From NCBI RefSeq assembly GCF_021155765.1, contig NC_060108.1:20671025-20735024 (forward strand): a stretch of DNA of 64,000 bases, given 5' to 3'. Numbering within the stretch: the first letter of the stretch is position 1; each line of letters starts with the position of its first letter. A program made the position numbers and the translations under genes. This document shows positions 13,601 to 27,351 of the stretch, in pieces. The stretch comes from Diprion similis. Lineage: Eukaryota > Arthropoda > Insecta > Hymenoptera > Diprionidae. The notes beneath the pieces were generated by a model. That model worked only from the letters and a program-made list of their open reading frames with translations, was not told the origin of the DNA and ran no database searches.

Positions 13601-16600
13601 GCAGGGGTAGTTTACCGGATAGACTTGAAACAGATACTCTTTATGGAGCTGTACCTGCACATTGGCGGAGACAACCTATTTCACAGCTGGATACACCAAA
13701 TACTCCACCACCTTCACCTGGAGCAATAGTTACTGAAGGAAATTTGGTATTGATTAACATAACTATGACACAAGTAGATCCAATGATTGCAGATAACAAA
13801 ATACAACGGAAATCTATCTGCGTTGATTTTAACTGCTTGGATCTGGTGGTTAGTGTTGAATCTTGGATGGTTGTACTTGATTTCCTAGGAATTGGATCAC
13901 CAGTTATTTCGGATCCCCATGTAACTTTACATGAAGAGTTTTCAGACGTTGATCAAGTTGACGGAACTGAAGAGTTTCCTTTATACTCTGAAATAGAAGT
14001 TGAAATAAAGTCTCTGACTCTAGTTTTAACACAATTGGAAAGGGAAATTGCAAAAGCAAATATATCAAATGCAAGTGTGCACATTCTAAAATCAAGCGAC
14101 AGAACTAAAACATCTGGATCACTTGGATCCATGTCTTTATTGGACTTGACTCCTCATGGCAGACTTTATCGTGAAAGATTTTTGTCATCTGGTAGGGAAG
14201 CGCTTAATTTTCAGTATTCGAGTTACACAGATGCTCAAGATAGACCCTATGACGCACAACTGAAGTTAAAAATGTCAGCAGTACATTATGTCCACACACA
14301 AAGATTCCTAGCAGAGTTGCAGGCCTTTTTTGCACACTTTTCTCAACTAAGAACTGTCATGGTTAATCTTCGAAACGACGGAGGAACTGTACTAGATGTG
14401 AACAAAAGAGATATGCGCTTGTCCTTGGAACTTCATGCTGGTGCACCAGTTATATTGCTTCCTGTTAGCTCACGATCAGAGGAATTGATTCTTTTGAACC
14501 TTGGAGAATTGAGTGCTCACAATTCTTTCAAATTTGCCGATAAAGTGAAAAGTTGTCTTGTAGATGTAATGCTACTGGAATTAGTCAACATGGATGTTTA
14601 TATGGCAAAAAGAATAAAGTCTGACAATCATAATCACAGCATAGACGTTTTAACCATAGGTAGTTTCTTAGTGGAAAAACTAGGTCCATCCTTACTAACA
14701 GAAAAGTGCCACTTGAAGCTAGAAGTAGAAAGAAATTTAGACACATACATCAGCAGGGATTTTCCAGACTGGAGTGTCCATGGAATTTTGTCTACAATGG
14801 ATTGTGCACTAGATCCAGCCCAGTATATGTTGATTCGTGGATTACTTTCTTATAACATTGGTGAAAATTTGGATGACTTGCGGTTGTTGATGGAAGATCT
14901 GAATAATGACGAATATTTCAATAATCTTGAAGATACGTCTGAGAAAGTATGGACTAAGTCATGTATTAGCCTAGAATTGGTTAATGTTACTGTTGCATTG
15001 CATCCAAACCATGGTTTAGCTGCTCTGGCATGTGTTAACTTTATAAAATCGAGGCTTACTTTGGATTCGTTGAGTGATGGCTCACAAGACATAGATTTGG
15101 TTTCTCAAGAAATTTTGGTAACTGATACCCGATTCCAAGATGAACCTGTCAACCACCGATCAAATGTTTTCACGAGTATTCTACAGCCTTTAAGGAATTC
15201 AGGGAGCATTGAGAATCATGTTCAAGCCGAAGTACATCATAGAAGACGAAGACATAACGTAGCTACTACAATCATATTACATAGTATGCGACTTACTGCA
15301 ATACTGGATTGGTGGGAAGCAGTTAAAGACTTCATAGTTTTGAACGCACCCGAACCTGATCCAGTAATTGGAATTGTTTCAACGGTTGTTCTACAAGACA
15401 ACGATGAGACTAATATAGCAAACAACATACCATTTGAACTGAAACTCAATATTACAGATTCTGAGTTAGTCATTGTTGAGAATACTGCACTCTGGGATAC
15501 CAATGCGGTCATATTGAAGTCAACTACAGTCTTGGCGTATAGATCAGCACCCCAATTTGGGGAAAAACCACTGTCTTGCAATTTATCGCGTTGCGAATTA
15601 TTTTCTTGCATTTTGGGGCTTGAAGATGAAACAGCATTGTCTATCATTGATCCAGTTGGAGCGAGCTTTGACTTGACACAAGACAAGTGTTTGGAGATAC
15701 AACTGCAACCTTTGAGTGTGAGATTAAGTTACCACGACATTACAATGTTCACTAGAATGCTCCATTCACTTCCCAAACAAACTTTGTGGGCTAAGCAACG
15801 GTCTAATGGACCTCCAGCGAATGCGAAGAGCCATGTTATGAAACTTTCTGCTCTTGGATTTACAGAAACTGATTGTGAAGCAGCTCTAGATCGCTGTAAT
15901 GGTCAACTTGACGATGCTGCTCTATGGCTAACACAAAATGCTGTCCCAAATACTCAAGCCACTGCAAGTAACGTACTTTTTGTTCAAGATATGGAGCTAC
16001 AAACTCCATGTTTGAGAATTTGTATTATAGATGATTGTAGAGATGCTGATGTACCTCTGTTAGAAATTACAATGTCAGAACTATCTCTGAGACAATCATT
16101 ACCAGGACCTGGGGTAGCATCAACGAATTTCAGTGTGGACTACTACAACCGAGTCTTGAGTGGCTGGGAACCATTTATAGAACCATGGAGAGCTACGTTT
16201 CAATGGGAACAAACGCTCACAAATTCATTAGCCTTGAAGAGATTCCAAGTTTCAATTAATTCTGAGGATTCAGTTAATGTTAATATAACGTCAACTTTGG
16301 TAGAACTTGTAAAATTGGTTAAAGACAATTGGATGCAAGATTATTACTTGTCTAATAAAGATTCAGCATTGAGCAAGTCATTTGGAAGTCCTCCAGGATA
16401 TCGCAGACGATCACCCTTTGTTCCATTTGCACTAAAAAACGAAACTGGGTCTAAATTGTGGTTTAAAACCATTATTGCAACAGCAGATACCGTCAGCGAT
16501 TTTACTGGTACTTCAAAAGCAAATAATATGCTGGAACTAGACATGACTTGGGTCGAAGTTTCTCCAGGAGAAACAATTCCCTTCACATTTGAAGGTAGAG

Positions 16601-19600
16601 GAAAGTTGAGGCACCATTCTACACATATAGTCAGACGACATCAAGTATCTGTTCTAGTGGACGGTTGGAGACCAGTGGAACCTGTCACTGTTGATAGAGT
16701 TGGAGTTTACTTTCGTCATGCAAATGCAGATATTATTGGTAGTTCACAGGTAACACAATGAAATCTTATTACATGACTAGAATCAAAACAAGTCTAAATA
16801 ACTATTCTATTGATTGAAATGAGTTTTCATAAAGAACTGCACGGTTCTTTTATTCTAATATATTTTTTTCATTGTTTCCAGTTACAATTTATGACCCCAA
16901 AAGCTAGAGTTGTTTTTGCAGTTGAATTGGAAGGATCAGCACGCAAACTTGTGACTGTTAGATCTGCTCTACAAGTTATCAATAAACTGGACTATGCTGT
17001 GGAAATTAAACTGGAAAAACCAGTCAATCACCATGGAAGTCAGTAGATGATTACTTTTGGAATTTTAAGCATAGGAATTTTATATATATATTTTTTTATA
17101 GTTCCTTTGGTGGGTCCAACTATAAATGGAAAAATATTGCAAGTGGCTGCGAAAACAGTGGTATCAGTACCACTGATGCATACGGGAGCACATATGTGGC
17201 TGAGGCCAATATATCCAAACCGGTTGTTTCAGTTTTGCATAGAACCAATTGATTGGTCAATTGTGAGGAAACCATCAGAAGTAACTGAAATTCATACCAC
17301 TTGTAAAACTAATCAAAATCATGTATTCAGGTACATCAAAAGATTTGGAGTTAACTGTAAAATTGTACTATCTGGTGGAATTTGTAATATATATCTATAA
17401 TTGTATATCCATTTCAGAATGTGTGTTGCTATAAAACGGGATAACTACCCCCCTGATGCAAGTCAAACAGCTCCAACAATTCCAGCACATACCATTCTAT
17501 TCCTGGCTCCTATCACTTTAACTAATTTACTTCCACACGAGATAGCATACACTGCTGGATCCGAAAGTAGTAGAATTCCTCCCGGCAGCAATGCTGATCT
17601 ACATATTTCAAATAACGATGGACCATTGGAAATAAACATTCAATTGGAAGGATATCCAGGTGTTGGAACGGTGAGATATTAATTAGAGAGGAACTAATAT
17701 GAAAAAAAGACAGCATCCCACTAATTCTCATGCTCATTTTGGTATATGAAAATAAATTTTTTTTACAGCTGTTACTGCCGCAAAACAGTACCTCTTTTAC
17801 GGGTCGAATGAGGCTGACGGATTCTTCTGGCAGAATACTATTTTTGTATGCTGCTGTTGTCGTGGAAAAAGGCTCGGCATTGCGAATTAATATCACTGCG
17901 CCATATTGGATCATAAATAAAACAGGATTACCATTGGTTTTTAGACAAGAAGGTGTAGGTGTAGAAACAGCTGGTCAGTTTGAGGAACATGAAAGAGCTA
18001 GAATGGTGGCTCCATTATTGTTTTCATTTAGTGATGACGAAGCAAGCAGAACATTAGTTGTCAGAGTCGGAACTGGTGTTCATCCATATGGATCTCCGCA
18101 ATGGTGTCAACAATTCCACTTGCAACTCGGTGTTCAAGTCAGTCCAATATTGACTTCTAAACATATTAGATACATAAACAATTCTATGATAGGTGGTAGT
18201 GAAGTTAAAACTAAAAACTACGTATACATCTTCAAACACTGAACTACCTTAACTTTTTAGGTACACCGCCTGAGGGTCAGCTTACGTGATGGAAGACCAG
18301 ACATTGTATACTTAATTGGTGTGGCAACTAGAGCTGCACGAGGCAGATATAGTGCTACTACCGTTGTTACACTATCACCCAGATACCAGTTGCACAATAG
18401 ATCATCCTGTACCTTGGAATTGGCTCAAAAGTGCTTCACTACTACAGTGGTAAGAAAATCGTGCTTAATAGCTTTACTGCTGCTGGCTCCAATCGGATCC
18501 ACTCGGCAGTGTCATCAACTCTGATAGTCATTATTCTCTGTTTTATTGTAATGCCAGTTGTAAGTTGCCTCTTGAGGTGGGTCATGCCTTACCATGTTAG
18601 TCTCAAAAGTGTTAGTAAAAAATGAGGACTTTGGAATACAGCCAAAGAAGATATTTCCAAGCTAATTATTTATGTTACAGTTTTCAATTCTCATAGTACA
18701 TTTCTACAGTTGTAAATTTGTTGCTCATAACTTTATATATTTAATCATTTTTCAAATTCGCAGAGCCACCCAGACGCACAAGCAACGTATATAACAGCAA
18801 TGCCAGACTGTCATATGCCGTTCCACTGGCCCAGATTGGATAAAGATCAACTTTTGTGTGTGCGAGTGATTGATGTAACCGACTGTATGTGGTCTGGAGG
18901 GATTAGATTAGATGGTAATCATTCGCTGACAATCAACATCAGGGATGCTGCAGGAAAAATGCATTTCTTACGAGTTGATGTAGTCCTGCAAGAGAGTACG
19001 TATTTTGTTGTATTCACGGATGCCGACACCATGCCGCCACCAATCAGAGTTGATAATTTTTCTGAAGTACCGCTGGTCATTAACCAAGTAAGTAAAATTC
19101 CTCAAAATCTTCAATTTTGCAATTGACTTTGAACTTATATTCTATTTGGTAATGAGAATTTTTTGACAGGGTTACAATGTAAGTATGCAATGTGCTTTTA
19201 TGTTTCTTTACAGACAGGAGTAGCAGAGAGCCAACAGTGGACTGTCAGGCCGCACTGTTCCGTGCCTTATGCATTAGACGAGCCAATCCATTCAGCTAGT
19301 TTAACAGTAACTGCCCCCGGAGGTGTTACAGCATCATATGATCTAAATATTCTTGGAGAAACTGGAGGATTGACATACGAAAATTTCATCTACATTGCCT
19401 TCACAGGTAATTGATTAGCTTGTGTCTGGAATTTTAGCAGTAGGTTTCATGAGCAACTTTAAAAAATATTTTGCAATTGGACAGGGACTTTCAAAGCTGA
19501 TGGTGATATAAGTTCAAGAGAAAATGGTGTCGATCCTTTGGACGTAGAAACGCAGAGCCTTGTATTAGAAGCTGGCCCTGGAGGTTGGGTAGCTCTGCGT

Positions 19601-22600
19601 CGAAAGCAATATGGAGCAAGATCCCAACTTTGGAGAATGACTAGCGACGGCCAGCTGCAGCATGAAGGTAAACATACCGCAATATTTCGATAAATTTCTG
19701 TCTCCTTCTTTGGAGCTCTATTCAGATGAAATTTTCTTGTCATAATTTTGAACAGGCTCTAGTCCACCTAGAGATAAACATGCTAGAGCACCAGACACAG
19801 TACTAGTTTTGGACATAGCTGGGACCGCACCTCAACCATTTTCGTATTGTGCTCTCGCATTGCGGAGGCCAGATCCACGTCGGAGATCCACTCAAACTTG
19901 GCAGTTCACAGATGACGGAAGATTATGTTGCGCTCATCAAAACATGTGTGTTCAATCTAAAGATGGGTTTATGGGTTTGCATGAAGGTACGACTAGAAAA
20001 ATTTTTCCGAATTATAATTGGGATGTGTTTTTCATGAGAAATAAATTTTTCAATCTAATGAATTATTTAGGACGATTTATGCTATCGATTTATTCATGAA
20101 TTAGTTCAAAAAATGAACAACAACGTAAAAACCTTGTGTATTACATGGAAATCTCAAGTATTTCTTTCAATCATGTGAAATTTTAATTACAAGCTTGCTT
20201 TTTTTCTCACATTACTCACTTTAGTAATAAAATGTTGCAGGGCGCGGCGTTGCCCGCTGGCAAATGTGTACGTATAGTTTTAGTATATCACACAGGTGCT
20301 GATTTTTTTCTCTAAAGTCTAAAACATGTTTGCACATAGATTTGCTCCTATTTCAAAACCTCACATTAAATGAAACAACATTTGCTATATTTTCTTAGAT
20401 AATCTGTCAATTATATTTCTACATTTGAGTATCTCTGAGTAAGGAAGATAGAGTTGGCACTATTTGTTTTAGTTAGTATCCCTTATAATTTATGCATTTG
20501 CAGACATTTTTTTCCAATATCTTTTTTTCTGTAGATATATCATTCAATTGAAATAATTATTGTTTGAAAGTTCAATTTTTTAGATAGTTACAAAAATTAT
20601 TGATGTGTATAAATGATCCACCTGTGTTTTGAAAAACATTTTCTTGATTACCTCGATGTTGCTATTTTGAGTTTAATTTCGTAAACTGCGGTGTCAACTC
20701 CAGAATTTTATCACTCCAGGATAACTCAACACTGTATATATTCTAATTCATCTACAGTTCAAATGTTGCCTTAACATGGTATGCAAACAAATTTTTTTTG
20801 TAGGGAGTGAAGCTGTTCTTGGTCCGCAAATGCATGTAAGCCCACCCCCAATTGAACAATGCGTTGGTAGGCAAAGATTGCGCCCTGGGTCGGGCTTTTT
20901 ATCAGTTAGAGTTTCAACTGATGGACCTACGAGAGTATTACAAGTTTTGGACATCAAAGAAAGAGTGAGCAATTTATCAGAATGGGTTCCAAGTTTTAGA
21001 AATCCCAATAGTACCAATGGTGATTGACAAAGTCCAATAATTGAATAAAACTGTAAAATATTTTAAGCATTGAAACTTGTGACAAAATTTCTTCATTTTA
21101 ACGTTTTATTTACAGAAAAAAACTTTTGCGCTACTCGAAGAACGCGATTGGTCGCATATTGCAGTAACTCAGCGACCGACACATATTGGTCAAAGTGCTC
21201 CAAATGCAGATACTTGGGAATTACAGCTAAGTGTCAGATTACCAGCTGGATTAGGTCTGTCCATAGTATCACGCAGACCAGCGGAGGAATTATTATTTGC
21301 TAGATTGGCTGGTATTGCATTGGAGCTTATGCAGACGCCGGCGAGTACTGCATTGGAATTAAGTGTGGAAGATGTTCAGGTTGACAATCAATTATTCGAA
21401 GCCCAATGTTCAACTGTATTGTACATCACAAGATCATCTCGCGCTGATATCGATAGTCGACCAGCGATTCATGTAGCATCCGAAAAATTACCTTCAAAAA
21501 ATCAAAATGCTGAGATTTATAAACATTTAATAGTTAGCATCAAGCCGCTTTGTATGCATTTAGAAGAGAGATTACTGCTGAGGCTCGCCGCATTTGTGGG
21601 GGCTAGCAAATCTGAATTAGACGCACCAATGGATGAAAATGACTTCAAAGCACAAAGATTTATTTCAGAAGTTTCTGCTGCACATGCCACAAGATATTAT
21701 TTTGGAACGTTGAAGCTGGTGCCCAGTCAAGTAAGTGACACATATATTAAAAATTGACAGTTAATTCATCGCAAAAATGTAGAATAACATTATATAAAAA
21801 CCTAATTGTATACATGTTTATAAAATTGAGCTAAATTGAACTGAAACTGTACTGTCTATTTCTTATTTTTCTAGGTGAGATTAAGTGTTTTAACGACAAC
21901 TAAACTACCTGCACAACTTCAAGCTATTAAAAAGAAATTGGGATTGACATTAATTAAATTTGAAGATGCCACAATTGAACTAGAACCATTTATTAAGAAA
22001 CATCCCTTTGAGAGTAGCCAATTTCTTATGCATTCTATACTAAAACACTATAAAGATGTAAGTTGCTTTAATAGTAATAATACAATTATAAACTGAAGTC
22101 AATGTAAGCATTTATTTACCATGCTTAAGTGGAAGAGGAACAGTTTCAAGTACTACAAAAATAATAACTGAGTCGAAATGTAATTCAAATTCATCGACAT
22201 CAAGTAATTTCTAGTTTTGTTCCAGGAGTTAAAATGGCAAGCTGCTGTTATCTTAGGATCAGTGGACTTTCTGGGGAACCCATTGGGTTTTGTAAATGAT
22301 GTCTCTGAAGGAGTATCAGGACTTATATACGAGGGCAGCGTGAAAACATTAGTCAAAAATGTCACCCATGGTATATCAAACTCAGCAGCCAAAGTTACGG
22401 AATCTTTGTCTGATGGGTTAGGTCGAGTTATACTTGATGAGAGACATGAAGAAGCCAGACAAAGAATTCGGGCTAATACTACTGGGAGTAGCGACCATAT
22501 AGTAGCCGGCTTAAAAGGTCTTGGATTTGGTTTGCTGGGGGGTATGACCAGCATTTTCAAACAAACATATGACGGCGCTTCTACTGAAGGTTTCCCTGTA

Positions 22601-24052
22601 AGTTTGTTAATGAATAATAAAGTTTTTCTGACTAGTTACCGTATTTATACGAAAATAACATGCCCCAAGTACAACGTGCACCCCATTTCCAAAGGGGTCA
22701 TTTTAGGAAACAAATTTTAACACTATTACAAGATTCGGCACAGTGTGCAGAATTCAAAACGGCGTAGTACTAACTAAGAATCACCTATAATCAAAGTTAC
22801 AGTTATTTACTATTCTATGAAACCTAGATATAATTTTTTTTATTTTAATACATGTTGAAGTGCTGAAAATATACAATTAGTACACTGATTGTTGTATTCT
22901 CGATAAAAAAGACTTGATGCTGTATTTCTATCATTTTCACTAAATTATCGCTATTCTTAAACACACTATTCTTAACTATAAGTCATCCTTAGCCATGCCG
23001 TGCATTACTGACTGTAAAAGGGTGTTTTCTAACAATTTATTACGATTCTTGGCATTTGAAACCCCAAATAAGACGCACCTGGGTTTTGAAAGGTCATTCA
23101 TTTATAATGCTAATTTGTATTTTAGGGATTCTTCACTGGTTTTGGGAAGGGTGTTGTTGGAACAATTACAAAACCAGTTGTAGGAGTGTTGGATCTGGCA
23201 ACGGAAACAGCTAGTGCTGTTCGAGAGACTAGTAGAAGGTATCTATTGAACGTATTTAAATTTTTCATTACTTATAACTCATCAGCCAGGCGTATTGTGA
23301 AAAGATAAATATGTTTACACATCCTGTAATATATCTGTATTATGTTTTAGTGCGCATCGTGCAATACCAAAGCGAGATAGACCTCCACGGGTGGCTTCTG
23401 GTCCCGCTGGCCTTCTCCCTCCATACAATAGTCATCAAGCAGAAGGGCAGGAGTTTCTTTACAGTATAAATAATCATAATTATTCAGAAATATTTGTAGC
23501 CTACGAATGTTTACGTAGTGGCAGTGAAGACTTACGGGTTTTGGTATCGAATGAAAGAATCAGAGTTATATCTGGTGGTACCAAAGGTGTCGTTACTGAA
23601 GTGAGTTTAGCAGACTTGGTTCATTGTCAACCGACTCATAAAATCGAAAGTAATGGGACAACACTATACTATATTGAGTTGACATCGCGCACTGAATCTG
23701 GAGCACTTCTTAATGTGGATGGGCCTGAATTACTGAGAAGACCAAAAGTTAGATGCGACAGTGAAGAAGTTGCAAAATGGGTGGGTTGTAGTTTTTTTAC
23801 TTCAGTTTCTTAGGACATAAATCATTACATGTGATACATGTCTAAACTTGCATCTAAAACTGCAGATTGCACAATTATATTGTTGCTCCAATAATGCAAA
23901 TACAATTTCAGATCAATCATCGGTATTAATATGAACATTGTGATTTTCAGGTCTCTCAGCAGATAAACTATGCCAAAGGAATGCACGAGGAACGAAGCTT
24001 GACTTTAACTTCCTCGGACAATATGCTAGATGACATGAGAAGTTATAAGTGA
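7663..24052 (+). CDS. Vps13D: VPS13D, intermembrane bridge-type lipid transfer protein
   Basis: Giant lipid-transport bridge of about 3,995 residues (4,004 with the microexon at 20241-20267). Known VPS13D acts at ER contacts with mitochondria and peroxisomes and in mitophagy. Exons: 7663-7759, 7931-8121, 8202-8439, 8502-8698, 9069-9236, 9301-9538, 9995-16749, 16882-17038, 17102-17330, 17418-17670, 17769-18137, 18261-18449, 18764-19087, 19214-19406, 19485-19667, 19756-19986, 20804-20964, 21116-21730, 21875-22057, 22226-22597, 23126-23238, 23351-23780, 23951-24052; the sum of 11,988 nt is in frame. The chorein N-terminus fills residues 1-96 ([20 protein letters not shown]). A UBA domain at about 2320-2358 ([20 protein letters not shown]) identifies the D paralog. 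The SHR-BD/VAB region includes [15 protein letters not shown] near 2884. A ricin-type lectin-like stretch spans about 3200-3337, followed by the VPS13 C-terminal helical region and a PH-like end from about 3819. Confidence 0.96.
9629..9701. repeat. pair of ~31-bp direct repeats in a VPS13D intron
   Basis: Two imperfect copies share the pattern GGAAAACCCGGGATTGTCAGG/GAAAAACCGGGAATTGTCAGG followed by AATTTG, about 39 bp apart, inside the intron between exons 6 and 7 of VPS13D. This is probably a fragment of a dispersed simple repeat. Confidence 0.5.
15823..15954 (+). other. UBA domain segment of VPS13D
   Basis: Within the 6.75-kb exon, this stretch encodes a ubiquitin-associated domain, with the MGF-loop equivalent ALGFT and a C-terminal ALWLTQNA helix. 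Among VPS13 paralogs only the D type is known to carry a UBA domain, which binds ubiquitin. It therefore fixes the paralog call. Confidence 0.9.
20241..20267 (+). CDS. Vps13D: predicted 27-nt in-frame microexon of VPS13D
   Basis: Inside the 817-bp intron between 19986 and 20804, a GC-rich patch is preceded by TTGCAG and followed by GTACGT. The 27 nt between them keep the phase of both neighbours (CAT GAA G before, GG AGT GAA after) and contain no stop. Inclusion changes HEG-SEAVLG to [18 protein letters not shown]. The codons are unlike the AT-rich intron around them. It is not needed for an open frame, so it could be constitutive, cassette-type or chance. Confidence 0.6.
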
Positions 24053-24917
24053 TTTCATATGGCAATAAGTTTTTTATACAGTTAGAGTTTTTTAGTAATT
24101 CTTTCTATTCTGCTATTGTAAATTATTTCTTAATTTATTAAAATTATAATATATAAGAGACTGATCTAAAACTGGAATAGTATTGTGTGAAGTAATAAAT
24201 TTTTATTTGAATAATGTATGTTAAACTTCACTAAGTAGAATTTATTAATTATTAACACCACGAGTAAATTGAAAGCTTGACGAAAACTAGGTCGTACTTT
24301 GTCAAGATCATGGCTGCAAGTAAAAATCCATATTTTTTTATTTCATCTTATTTATAATGTTAGCCTATCAATTGCACTGAATTCTGCACTATGATACAGT
24401 TTACTTAAAGTCCCGTAAGTTGAACTCTACTTGTTTCAACCGTGGTTTCAATACTACCGACGCTTGTGAAATATTTCAATCGGATTATAGATATGTATTA
24501 TTTTCGGTCGTGAAATATTACGTTTTTTATAGTTCTACATTACTCTTCAACGAGCTTATCAATATTGTGAAATCGAAAATTTCGTACCTGATTGCAGTTG
24601 CACTGTTTTCAGTAGTTAATTCTCATTCAAGTCAAGTAAATTTTCATTAGAGATTATAATTTTCGTGGTCAATCGTAAACCTGACATCTGGCGATACCAT
24701 GTTAGATCACAAGAGGGTGTTTTCCGTATTTTCAGTTGATGTACGGGATTATCGTAAACTAAGTTGGGATCATTTGGAAGACGATTATTACAAGTTGCAG
24801 TGTATAATAATAATTAATATATTTCTCTCGAAAGGTTTATAATATACACATCATCAGGTTTGGCCTCTTGTCCTTGTAAGCTTAATTTTTCTCAATTTTT
24901 ACGAACCTAACCTCGAA
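24053..24917. other. VPS13D 3' end and intergenic region
   Basis: AATAAA at 24194-24199 lies about 140 bases after the VPS13D stop and is a good poly(A) signal. The remaining 700 bases up to the next start codon hold no recognisable gene; a 76-codon frame at 24420-24650 resembles nothing. Confidence 0.6.
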
Positions 24918-27351
24918 ATGGATGACAGCTCGCTAGATGAAGGCCCGTCAGTAGATTTTGGACGTGCGACTTTAGAAATTGCAAAAGAAAATGAAGCTTC
25001 TCACCAAAGTCAAGGAGAGTTTTCCTCCAGTAATACTGGTAATAAATTATTGACTGATTAATCAGACTTACGTCAGTAATACTTTGTTTGATGGACAGAC
25101 TAACAACTATACATATACTTACTTGAAGAAAATATACTGTATTCAGAGCTTGCTAATTTTTATACTGCACTTTCATTACACAAATGAATTGCATCCTTTG
25201 AAAGAAAGAAATCAATTTCTATGAGAGTTCAAAGAATCTACTTTAATTTCTGTATAAATTACAATCTCAATGTCAAAATAAATCAATGAGCTGATTGTCG
25301 GCCAGAGCATCCTTTAATTGTGTATATTCTCTTATAATATGCAATGAAAAATAAATGTTAACATTGAAGAGGAATGTAAATTCTAACCCTTGAATAAGTT
25401 GATTTATATATTAAATTGACAGGTCTAGTTCTAGGCAATTAAATTGACAGATTTAGTACTTTCAACAAATTTTACACCGCAGAATTACACCTGTTCTTCA
25501 CTGTTACTTTTAGCTCCAGAAATTACAAGTACCAATAATGTGCATGGAGCAGTGCCAACACCAAAAAATGTCACCACTCTTCCATTCAAGCGTCTTGATG
25601 CCCACACTTTTTTCTCAGATAGAAATGATGTTGTGGAAAGAGCTATTAAAGATTGCACAAATACTCTGACCAAAGATGTAGATGGAGAAATCATTGGCTG
25701 CTGGCTTCTGACACAGTTTGTAGTATTTACATTGCAATTTTATATTTTTGTTCAAAATTTGAATATATTGTTGAACTAGAAGCGACTTTCAAGACTATTG
25801 GAATTAAGTTTTGAATGTTACTATTAAAACATTTAACTGACAGTAATGAAATGTGATTTATTCTTTTTTATCTAGGATCAGTCTCTGGGATACAGAAAAA
25901 GAAAGGCTTGTCTTATTGACACAGAATGCACTTTTTTCAGTTAAATATGACTTCATATCACTTAAGACATTGGAATTTAGTAGAGTACCTTTGTCAGAGA
26001 TCGATACCGTTGTGAACGGAGAACTTGTTTACCCACCAACATCACTTGTACCGTAAGGGCTTCTATATTATACTCATTATAGTCATATAGAATTTGATAA
26101 CTAAATCATTTGCAAGCAACATTTATAGATAGTAAGAAGAAAATGTAATGTAATTCTATTTAAGTCTTCTATATTACTGAGAATGTCAAATTGCGTTTTA
26201 CAATATTCACATGCTTGGGAAACATTCTTTCGTCGTATATTATTCGTGGTTCTCATTTTTTAATAATCTCGTGCAGATTGGTTTACATGTTGCATCTAGC
26301 ATTCCTTTTAATCATTTCTAGGCGATTAAATGGGTTAGCAGAAGGTGTATCGTCTATCTTTCATAACGCTGTTCGCCAACAGTGGTCATCCTTCGCTGCA
26401 CGGTCCAGTTTTGGGGAATTCGAGTCTAGGTACATCCATGGGTTGGATGTTATATAAATCTGTCCGTAGCTAGAGCGCTCTCTTGAGAATGGCTTTTACC
26501 TTCCATAATTCACCTATCTCGATATTTTTTATATTTTTCTCTATAATCTGTGTAGTTGCAGAATATTGTCAACCGCTAAGCAGCTTCAATCCATTTTTTG
26601 ATTTACTGAAATGCACAATCCTAGCTTTCAGACTAGTTTTGTAAATAATTTATTACATAATATGACAAATACAATCTCAATGATAATGTATTAAATATAA
26701 TGTTGCATGTTTCATTTGAATTTACCAATGATTCGGTTTAAATCGTATCTAGTAGTTTGCGTATGTTGTTATTATCATAGCTTTCCAAAATGTTATTCCA
26801 AATTAAAACATCGTGTATCTAGGTAGAGACTTGCACCCATTAAATATTAGTTGATATTCAATTTATTTTATTTCGTACTATTTGCATTGGCATAATACTG
26901 CCCTACAGACGAAAATTGAAAATGCTCCAAGCTGAATATTTTTCCACAGAGGACGAAATATGGTTGGGTTACAACTTATGTGGAATAAAGGAAAGCCTTT
27001 ACCTTTAGAAAAGAAATGGAACCCATTCGTTAAAAATATTCCATGGCTTACATTCGCCAGCCATCCGTTATTCTGGCATAAGGGTAAATAAGCATGATAT
27101 TATCGATTGTTTTCATGAATTTTTTCATAGTTATATAACATAATCATACATTTCTTTTTACAGGTACAGATCTAGAAAAAATGAAGTTTGATGTGGAGGG
27201 ATTGCATGCGTCACTAGTCAGTCTAATAGGAGAACATTGTGATGTTGTTTCTAATTCAATTGTACTAGAAAATTATTTAGGACTAGGAGCCCTGTTGCAT
27301 AATAGAAATGCTCTAGGGTTTTTCAAAATTCGTGGAAAAGTTAGTTTTTAA
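24918..27351 (+). CDS. hSac2-domain protein, TPRG1/TPRG1L-like
   Basis: Predicted 309-residue protein related to tumor protein p63-regulated gene 1 and TPRG1L. The vertebrate TPRG1L is a presynaptic vesicle protein; the family has an hSac2 fold without a phosphatase catalytic domain. Exons: 24918-25038, 25514-25715, 25876-26052, 26322-26429, 26950-27083, 27164-27351 (930 nt, in frame). The hSac2 core lies at about residues 79-170 (GCWLLTQISLWDTEKERLVL, then VKYDFISL and DTVVNGEL). The second half includes PFVKNIPWLTFASHPLFW and ends with a conserved GLGALLHNRNALGFFKIRG stretch. The N-terminal 40 residues are acidic and Ser-rich. Exon 2 has two in-frame acceptors six bases apart (25514 or 25520); I chose the first because of its pyrimidine tract. 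Biochemical role in insects is unknown to me. Confidence 0.85.

Noticed and set aside
24420-24650. 76-codon frame between VPS13D and the TPRG1L-like gene
   Set aside because: No recognisable family, no start context and no adjoining exons.
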